DNA of 7,284 bases, taken from an uncultured Mycoplasmataceae bacterium (lineage in GTDB: Bacteria; Bacillota_I; Bacilli_A; Mycoplasmatales; Mycoplasmoidaceae). The translations under genes and the position numbers were made by a program. The stretch is taken from contig ONDN01000024.1 in NCBI GenBank assembly GCA_900316595.1, positions 1-7,284 of the forward strand. The letters are read 5' to 3'. This document shows positions 1-5,935 of the stretch, piece after piece; positions within the stretch are counted from its first letter, which is position 1; every line of letters begins with the position of its first letter. The notes beneath the pieces are model-generated. The model made no database searches and was not told where the DNA came from. It was given only the letters and a program-made list of their open reading frames with translations.

Positions 1-83
1 GTGGACAGAAGTGGATTCGAACCACTGAAACCGTGGGTGGCTGATTTACAGTCAGCTGCGTTTGGCCGCTTCGCTATCTGTCC
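1..83 (-). tRNA. tRNA-Tyr (anticodon GTA), 3' CCA end cut by window edge
   Basis: On the minus strand a complete tRNA body folds from base 83 to base 2. The acceptor arm pairs GGACAGA (83-77) with TCTGTCC (9-3). The anticodon stem GCTGA/TCAGC encloses the loop CTGTAAA, which gives anticodon GTA (plus-strand bases 47-49). The T arm contains TGGTTCGAATCCA. A long variable arm (CCACCCACGGTTTCA region) marks a class II tRNA, as expected for bacterial tRNA-Tyr. The discriminator A is base 2 and the first C of CCA is base 1, so the rest of CCA, if encoded, lies outside the window. The gene begins 38 bases after the greA stop on the same strand, so it may be co-transcribed with greA or use its own weak promoter. 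Confidence 0.96.
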
Positions 84-109
84 ATAAGTGCTTTATAAAA
101 GCAATCTAA

Positions 110-115
110 ATTATA
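110..115 (-). promoter_or_regulatory. possible -10 box for tRNA-Tyr
   Basis: Reading the minus strand, a perfect TATAAT lies 27 bases before the tRNA 5' end, in the gap between greA and the tRNA. I see no convincing -35 element at the right spacing. In DNA this AT-rich, a TATAAT by chance is likely. The alternative is read-through from greA. Confidence 0.25.
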
Positions 116-121
116 TATTAT

Positions 122-616
122 TTAATTTTGAATTTTTAATATCTTAACCTTATAAGGGTCGTCAATATTTCTAACTTCAACGGTAGTTTTTACTGTTTTT
201 CCTAAAATAGCTTGAGCTAATGGTGACTGGTTAGAAATTTTATTATTGTCTGGGTCAGCTTCAACTTCACCAACAATTTCATAAGTTATTTCTTCATTAT
301 CAGATAAATCCAAAAGTTTAACTTTTGATCCAACTTTAACTTTTTCATTTGATGTATTAACATTTACCTCAGAAATTAATTCATAGTTTGCTAATATATC
401 TTTGATTTCTTGAATTCTTTTTTCAATTTCACCTTGCTCATTTTTTGCTGCAGCATAGTCAGCATTTTCACTAAGGTCACCTTGTTCACGAGCCTCTTGA
501 ATAGCTTTTATTATTGCAGGACGTTTTTCGTCAATTAATTCTCTAAGCTCAGAATTAAGCTTATTTAATCCTTCTTCTGTAAGAAGAACTTTTTGATTTA
601 TATTTTCATTTGCCAT
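122..616 (-). CDS. greA: Transcription elongation factor GreA
   Basis: GreA enters the secondary channel of RNA polymerase and stimulates cleavage of backtracked RNA, rescuing stalled complexes. The 164-residue length is normal for the family (about 158-160). Residues 10-80 form the N-terminal antiparallel coiled coil, with the family signature EAREQGDLSENADYAAAKNE at 41-60. Its acidic tip residues D47 and E50 correspond to the pair that holds the catalytic Mg2+ in known GreA proteins. Residues 92-164 form the FKBP-like C-terminal domain, including the conserved SPLAQAILGK stretch (131-140). The ATG at 616 gives a normal N terminus. No Shine-Dalgarno sequence precedes it, and a TATAAT lies only about 20 bases upstream, so the leader would be very short, as is common in mycoplasmas. 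The gene is divergent from manB and followed by tRNA-Tyr. Identification is secure. Confidence 0.97.
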   Translation of the reverse strand: MANENINQKVLLTEEGLNKLNSELRELIDEKRPAIIKAIQEAREQGDLSENADYAAAKNEQGEIEKRIQEIKDILANYELISEVNVNTSNEKVKVGSKVKLLDLSDNEEITYEIVGEVEADPDNNKISNQSPLAQAILGKTVKTTVEVRNIDDPYKVKILKIQN

Positions 617-633
617 AATTTAGAAATGTCTAT

Positions 634-644
634 ATTATATTATA
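634..644 (-). promoter_or_regulatory. Candidate -10 region of the greA promoter
   Basis: On the minus strand two overlapping TATAAT hexamers occur at 644-639 and 639-634. A TTTACA (669-664), close to the -35 consensus TTGACA, lies 19 bases upstream of the first. Transcription starting near 627-632 would leave a greA leader of only about 10-15 bases, consistent with the missing Shine-Dalgarno sequence. Confidence 0.5.
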
Positions 645-686
645 AAAAGCATTTAGGAAGCAATGTAAACTACTATACATTAGTTC

Positions 687-692
687 TATAAT
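687..692 (+). promoter_or_regulatory. Candidate -10 box of the manB promoter
   Basis: A perfect TATAAT occurs on the plus strand 51 bases before the manB ATG, in the divergent greA-manB intergenic region. No good -35 hexamer is visible 16-18 bases upstream, which is usual for mycoplasma promoters. The start point would be near 699, just before the palindrome at 706-722. Confidence 0.45.
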
Positions 693-705
693 ATATGTTG
701 ATGTT

Positions 706-722
706 TGTTAGTTCAACTAACA
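706..722 (+). promoter_or_regulatory. Perfect 17-base palindrome in the manB leader (possible operator)
   Basis: TGTTAGTT and AACTAACA form two perfect 8-base inverted arms around a single C at 714. The element lies after the candidate TATAAT (687-692) and 21 bases before the manB start. As DNA it has the size and symmetry of an operator for a dimeric repressor placed just inside the transcript. As RNA, six base pairs with a five-base loop could form. There is no T run after it, so it is not an intrinsic terminator. No binding protein can be named from the sequence. Confidence 0.4.
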
Positions 723-743
723 GTCAGAAAAGAGAAATAATTT

Positions 744-2381
744 ATGAGTTCAACAAATAAAATATATGAATCCTGAAAGAAAAATAAATTCCTTCCTAAA
801 AATTTAAAAGCTGATTTAAATAGGATTAACAAAAAAGAGATTAATGTATTTTTTAAAGCAGAAAAAATGCACTTTGGTACTGCTGGAATTCGTGGAATTA
901 TGGGTGCTGGTACTCATAAAATGAACATTTTCACTTATCAACAAATGGCTGAAGGATATGCAAGATATATTGTTAAACATTTTCCTAAACAACAAAGTGT
1001 TGTTATTGGTCATGATAACCGTATGAATTCAGATCTTTTTAGTATTACATGTGCTAATGTATTAACAAGTTTCGGTATTAAAGTTTATCTTTTTAAAGAA
1101 AATCATTTGACACCTACTCCGATAATTTCATTTGCTATTAGACATTTAAAAACTAGTGGTGGAATTATTGTCACTGCTAGTCATAATCCTAAAGAATACA
1201 ATGGATTCAAAGCATACAATCCAGATGGCGGGCAAATTTTACCTGATGTGGCAAATGAAATAGAAAAATTAATGCCTCAATCTACAACTGTTTTAAACAA
1301 TATGTATATTGGTAATGATAAACTTCTAGTTGAAATTGATGACAAAATAATTGATATTTATTTTAAAGAGGCTAAAAAAGCATTAGTTAAAGAGAAAATT
1401 ATTGGTTTTAAAAAACCCGAACCAATAATTTTAACTACCCATCATGGCACTGCAAGTAATTATTTACCTAAGTTCTTAAAACAACTTAATTTTAATGTTT
1501 ATCCTGTAAAAGAACAATGCTTTGTAAACGATAAATTTATTAATTCCCCAAGTTCTAATCCTGAATATTTTAATTCATTTGATTTAAGTATCAAATTAGC
1601 AAAAAAGCTGAAATCTAAATTATTAATTGGTGTTGATCCTGATGCTGATCGTATGGCGGTAATGATTAAGCATAATAATAGTTGACAATTAATTACTGGT
1701 AATCAAATGGGAATAATCTTCACACATTATTTATTAAATAATCGTAAGTATAATCATAAACCATTTATTGTAAGCAGTTATGTATCAACATATTATATTG
1801 ACATGATTGCTAAAAAATTTAAAGCTTATGTAACTAGAACTGGTACAGGATTCAAATGAATGGGTAATTATGTAACTTTACATGATAATAAAGAAAGTTT
1901 TGTTGTTGCTTTTGAAGAAGCAATAGGTGCTTTATGTACAAATATAAACCGTGACAAAGATTCATTTACTGCAAGTGCATTAGCTTTAGAAATTAACTAT
2001 TTTTGTAAACAAAAGAAAATGGATCTTATTGATTACTTAGAAAAAATTATTTTTAAAGAGTATGGTACATGGTTTGGCAAAACTGATTCATTTGTAATAA
2101 AAGATTTAGATTGGAAAAAAATCGTTGATCAAAAAATGAAATATTTTAAAAACTACAATAAAAAAACTATTGGTAATTACAAAATCAATAAAATTGTTTT
2201 CAATAAATTAGGTGATTGTTTAGAATGATGATTAGATGGTAAATCATGAATAAAATTTCGTAAATCTGGAACAGAACCAAAAATGAAGGTTTATTATGAA
2301 CTATATGGTAAACCATTGTCTATTCTTAATAAAGAGTATCAATCATTACACAATTTTTTTGCTAATATTATTGAAAAATAA
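744..2381 (+). CDS. manB: Phosphoglucomutase/phosphomannomutase (alpha-D-phosphohexomutase family)
   Basis: The family interconverts hexose-6-phosphate and hexose-1-phosphate, feeding sugar-nucleotide and glycolipid synthesis. At 545 residues the protein has normal length. The motifs appear in order: FGTAGIRGIMG near the N terminus, the phosphoserine loop TASHNP with catalytic Ser146, the metal loop DPDADR with Asp298, Asp300 and Asp302, the sugar-recognition loop FEEAIG with Glu391 and Glu392, and the phosphate loop RKSGTEPK from Arg506. The frame runs through six TGA codons (residues 11, 314, 372, 495, 496, 502), read as Trp. The ATG at 744 is chosen because it adds the usual N-terminal helix before FGTAGIRG; the ATG at 867 would start inside it. 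AAAAGAGAAA (728-737) is a weak possible ribosome binding site. The last 14 bases overlap the 3' end of comEC on the other strand. Sugar preference (glucose or mannose) cannot be told from sequence. Confidence 0.95.
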
Positions 2382-3462
2382 AATTTGTTTTCTTTCTAAT
2401 TATCATTGCAATTGTAAAAAATATGGCAATATAGAAACTTTGGAAATAAAGATTCCAAATCTTAAGATTAACCACTATATTTATTAAATTAAACCCAACA
2501 ATAACATTTGTTATGAATCAACATAAATATTTTTGCACAGGGTATATCCATTTAATTAAAAATGTTAAAAGCAAAATTACAAAAAAGATATTAATGAAAT
2601 AAGTAAACAGTAAAGAATTAATTATAGCGAATAAACTTATTCCATTGTTAATACTAGAGATAAATGGCAAAGAAATTATTGTGCATACAAAACAAATTAG
2701 AATTTGATTAATAAAAAAATTTTTAATTTTATATGAAAGAATATAAATTACACAAAATGTACATAAGTAAGATAAATTAAAACCAATATCATTTATTACT
2801 CTTGGATAAATAATCATTGATAATATCCCTGAACATGCAGTTTTTATATACTTATTTTTATTTTTATAAAATATAAAACCAAATAATGTACTTATTAATA
2901 CTCTTGAGGTGCTAATTGAAAAATTTAATAAGTAAGTATAAAACAAAATAAAAAATACTGCAAAGATATTACCTAAAATTTTTGGTTTATACAAGATTTT
3001 TTCAATTATTGTTTTTAAAATATTTAAATGAAATCCACTTATTACTACCAGATAAGTAATTGACAAATTACCAACCATTTTGTATATGTCATAGGAATAA
3101 TTATCTTTTTTATTAAATATAAACAAGTTAATAATTCCTGTTGTTTCAGAATCATATGACTCATTCACGTAATTTAATAGTTTATCTCTAATTGAAAATT
3201 TTAACATGGTGTTGATCCAATTTGATAAATGTTCAAAACAATTAAAATCTTTTATTAAAAAACTCAATCCAAATGGAATAAAACTTGCAATAAAATAAAT
3301 AATTACATGTAATATTTTCTTTTTAGTTAAAAAAATATAAGTAATTGGTATGACATATAAAAATATAAATCAATAATTGGCAAGAAAAATAGATAAGGCA
3401 ATATAAACAAAAATAAAGATTAATAATCAATCAATATCTATATTCTTCTTGTTAGTATTCAC
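2368..3462 (-). CDS. comEC: Minimal ComEC/Rec2-family competence membrane protein
   Basis: ComEC forms the inner-membrane channel through which single-stranded DNA enters naturally competent bacteria. Read with UGA as Trp, this is a 364-residue, very hydrophobic protein. It keeps the core 'competence' domain: LVVISGFHLNIL (ISGFH at 141-145), TSRVLIST (SRV at 186-188, matching the PxxRAxxM region), and IGFNLSYLCTF (GFNLSY at 227-232). It is about half the length of Bacillus ComEC and lacks the C-terminal metallo-beta-lactamase-like domain, which fits the short versions in mycoplasmas. TGA is read as Trp three times, including at 2518-2520, where the standard code would end the protein 50 residues early. 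No in-frame ATG exists upstream. GTG at 3462 is preferred because the two extra helices it adds are family-like; TTG at 3267 is the alternative. It is last in its operon. Whether it imports DNA is unknown. Confidence 0.86.
2439..2459 (+). repeat. Small hairpin downstream of manB (weak terminator candidate)
   Basis: TTTGGAA and TTCCAAA form a perfect 7-base-pair stem around a 7-base loop, starting about 58 bases after the manB stop and lying inside the 3' part of comEC on the opposite strand. No run of T follows, so a classical intrinsic terminator is not supported. I see no better terminator for either converging gene. Confidence 0.2.
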
Positions 3463-3479
3463 ATAATTAAATATGTGAA
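3458..3479 (-). promoter_or_regulatory. Hairpin covering the proposed comEC start codon
   Basis: TTCACATA and TATGTGAA form a perfect 8-base-pair stem with a 6-base loop. It lies in the 20-base gap between the upstream gene's stop and comEC, and the proposed GTG start (3462-3460) is inside the downstream arm. No T run follows on the minus strand, so it does not look like a terminator. It could limit translation of comEC, or it may be chance in AT-rich DNA. Confidence 0.35.
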
Positions 3480-3482
3480 AAA

Positions 3483-4202
3483 CTATTTTTTATTATCTTT
3501 TTCAACTTCAATTGAAGTTATTGAATTTTCATCTTTTTGTTTTTTATATGCATCAATTACCAGATTAGATTGTTTATTGACTTTATCAGCAGCCAACTTC
3601 TCACCTTTAAGTTCATTAATATATTGATTTGCATATACTGAATTTTTAGCAAATTGTTTTATGATAATGTTACAAGTTAAGAATGAAATAACTAATGAAA
3701 ATATAAAAATAAATATTCTTAGTAAATATCATCAGGACTCATTGCCTTCTCAATAATCAATTAGACTAGAAATAACAAATACAAAACTAGCTATTCCAAT
3801 CGCTAAACTAAATGGTAATACATCTCACCAAACTAGCTTGCATAATTTCAATACAAAAGAAATTAAAAAACTTAATAATAATCCACTAAACAAGTAAGCA
3901 AATAATAAGGGATTAAAAATAAATGCATTTATTCTATTATGAATTGCAACTTTTAGGTTTAACCAATCTTGCAACATTTGCTCGGTTACACCATATTGTG
4001 AATATTTGTTCAATAACCAATTAAAATTTATTTCAGTTACTTTACCAGATCATAACACACCATTTTTAGCAACGATATAATCTACATCTAACACATCTAT
4101 TTCTCCTATTAGAATGAAGATTATTAAAAAAATAATTAAGGTTAAAATAACCAATAATGTTATTTTTCAAGGTCTAGTTTTAATAGAAATGTTTTTAGAC
4201 AT
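3483..4202 (-). CDS. Uncharacterised membrane protein with four predicted helices
   Basis: I do not recognise this 239-residue protein. Hydrophobic segments at about 13-34, 99-121, 127-149 and 158-182 predict four membrane helices. Lys/Arg residues before helix 1 and between helices 2 and 3 suggest both ends are inside, leaving a roughly 64-residue outer segment (35-98) between helices 1 and 2. The tail (183-239) is charged, Lys/Glu/Asn-rich and probably helical. The frame depends on six TGA codons read as Trp, including a tandem TGA-TGA at 3734-3729; the standard code would leave only fragments. Trp is plentiful at membrane edges, as expected of a real membrane protein. The ATG at 4202 overlaps the end of mtnN by 8 bases (ATGTCTAA), a layout typical of coupled translation. 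It fills the place where comEA/comEB would lie in Bacillus, but resembles neither. No function is assigned. Confidence 0.82.
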
Positions 4203-4881
4203 TATTTATAATCTCATCAATTATTTTATTAATATTGGCTCTAACACTTAGAAGACTATTATCATACTCTTTAGTATTGTTCTTGTTAGAAATATTGTCT
4301 GAAATAAATTTAATCATTGAAACATTGATGTTATTGTAGTGATTAGCAATTTGGAGAATGCTTGCACCTTCCATGTCAACAATATCAGTAGAATTAAATA
4401 TATGAAATTTTTTTCTATTCTTACTAGTAATAAATGAATCAGCTGTAGCTAATTCAATATCATTATGAATTTTAAACTTAAATTTATTTTTGATGATTGT
4501 TTCTATTAATTTATTCAATTTCTTGCTTGTTGTAAAAAATAGTTGTTCTTGGGGTATTTGATTTATTTTGTATTTAAAACAAGTAGCATCTACATCTGAG
4601 TAATATGCTTGTTGTACAATGCATAAATCATGACTTGTAAGTTGGTTATTGCATAAACCAACAGTACCAATATTAATAATATTGTTAACCTTTAAACTAT
4701 TAATTAATAATGATGTAATATTTGCTGCATTAGCCTTCCCTACTTTTGAAAAAATCAAAATAAATTCATTGTTGTTGACTCTAGTAAAGTAATAATTAAC
4801 ATTATTAATTTTTTTTATTTTTCATTGTTTTTTATTAATTGTTAATTCTTCTTCAATGGCTACAATAAATGCTAATCTCAT
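4195..4881 (-). CDS. mtnN: 5'-methylthioadenosine/S-adenosylhomocysteine nucleosidase
   Basis: The enzyme removes adenine from methylthioadenosine and S-adenosylhomocysteine, clearing inhibitory by-products of SAM use. The 228-residue length matches the family (about 230). Key residues are in place: the N terminus MRLAFIVAIEEEL puts Glu12 where the E. coli enzyme has its catalytic Glu12; then come FSKVGKANAA, NIGTVG, TADSFI, the ribose-binding Glu171 in VDMEGAS, and the general acid Asp195 in FISDN. The ATG at 4881 is chosen because it restores the EEE motif; a later TTG at 4758 would remove it. One TGA (residue 20) must be read as Trp. The start lies one base after the stop of nadD-yqeK, and the 3' end overlaps the membrane-protein gene by 8 bases, so it is in mid-operon. 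Sequence divergence is high outside the motifs, but the catalytic set is intact. Confidence 0.93.
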
Positions 4882-4882
4882 A

Positions 4883-5935
4883 TTAGTATTTTCCTTTTAT
4901 TTCTTTATATAGTTTATCAAATCCAAGATTTATATTTTTTTTGACAATTCTTAAATACCCAGTTCTATCAGACACATCTTGTTTGGTGCGTGAAGGTTCT
5001 AACTTATCAGCACAATAGATTATTTTTGCTAATGTCGAACAATTATAATGTGGAATAACATGTTCACTAATAGCATTTAAAATCTCTCTATCAGTTATAT
5101 TAAAATGTTTTTTTACATATTTTGCAGATGCAATTCCGTGCAATGTATGAATTGTAGGATAGTAGTATTTGTCATAATGATTTACTAGTTTCAAAATTTC
5201 ATCTACTTTAAATTCCTTGGCAACATCATGATACATTGCTGCATAATACACTTTAGATAATTTAGGATATTTAATAGCTTTTGCTATTTGTAATGCTGCA
5301 TCTTTTACCCTAAGTGTATGCAAATATCGATTTTTACTCATTAAATTCTGAATTTGAATGTTTACATACATTCTGTGATCTTTAATGTAATTAATAATTC
5401 TTTTACTTAAATATTTTTTATTTGGTTCAATTCTTAATTCTTGACTTGAAATTTCAATTGGTTTCATGTTAATAACGATAAAACGATCATTATTAGATTC
5501 AATTATTTTTTTTGTTCTATTGCCAACAACAACAAAAGTATTTTTAATTATGTAGTTTCAATTTTTCCATTTTTTGAAATCATAAAATCGATCAGAACCA
5601 ATCAATAAATATAGATCAGCTTGTGGAAATTGCTTTTTAAAATATTGAATTGTTTTGTATGTATAAGAAATTTTGCTTTTAAATGTATTTATTTCTCAAT
5701 CACTAACAATCACATTTTTAATTTTGCTAAAAGCAAGTTTACACATTTCTAATCGATTGGTGGAAAATGAAAAATTATCATGATTTTTCAATGGAGGGAT
5801 TGAATTAGGAATAATATAAATTTTATTTGGTTTAATTTTCTTTACTGCGTGTTTCAATAAATGAATATGCCCTTTATGAACAGGGTCAAAACATCCACCA
5901 TAAATTAAAATTTTCATTTTTTTATTTGTCTTCAT
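4883..5935 (-). CDS. nadD: Fused NadD (nicotinate-nucleotide adenylyltransferase) and YqeK-type HD phosphohydrolase
   Basis: One frame of 350 codons joins two enzymes that are separate neighbours in most Firmicutes. Residues 7-175 are NadD, which converts nicotinate mononucleotide plus ATP to deamido-NAD. It has GGCFDPVHKGHIH with the nucleotidyltransferase HxGH motif, PNSIPPLK, RLEMCKLAF, IGSDRFYDFKKW and the C-terminal ISSQELR (162-168). Residues 187-350 are a YqeK-like HD domain, a family with symmetrical Ap4A hydrolase activity. Its ligands are intact: His206 (HTLRV), His236-Asp237 (YHDVAKE), His263/His266 (IHTLHG), His292 (SEHV) and Asp310 (CADKLEPSR). Two TGA codons in the NadD part are read as Trp; the standard code would split the gene. 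ATG 5935 overlaps parC by 14 bases. ATG 5917 (MKILIYGG) lies 4 bases after the parC stop and fits the usual NadD start better. It sits one base before mtnN. Confidence 0.94.

Noticed and set aside
89..103. Hairpin TGCTTT/AAAGCA between greA and tRNA-Tyr as a greA terminator
   Set aside because: Short stem with a three-base loop and no T run after it on the minus strand.
652..800. Inverted pair TTTAGGAAG (652-660) and CTTCCTAAA (792-800) flanking the manB promoter
   Set aside because: Nine-base arms over 130 bases apart, one inside the manB coding region; likely chance in AT-rich DNA.
816..1013. 65-codon minus-strand reading frame
   Set aside because: It lies antisense inside the well-supported manB gene, has no recognisable motif and reads as a shadow of the coding frame.
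744..2381. manB seen as a decayed pseudogene with several stops
   Set aside because: All internal stops are TGA at positions suited to Trp, and every catalytic motif is intact, so code 4 explains it fully.
2458..2469. Palindrome AATCTTAAGATT near the end of comEC
   Set aside because: Twelve-base AT-rich palindrome within coding sequence and with no associated promoter; expected by chance.
2296..2487. 63-codon plus-strand reading frame over the manB-comEC junction
   Set aside because: It is out of frame with manB and antisense to comEC; its hydrophobic look follows from the AT-rich base composition.
4883..5935. Separate nadD and yqeK genes
   Set aside because: The segment between the two standard-code fragments is in the same frame, contains only TGA stops, and carries NadD motifs (IGSDRF, FKKW), so it is one gene.
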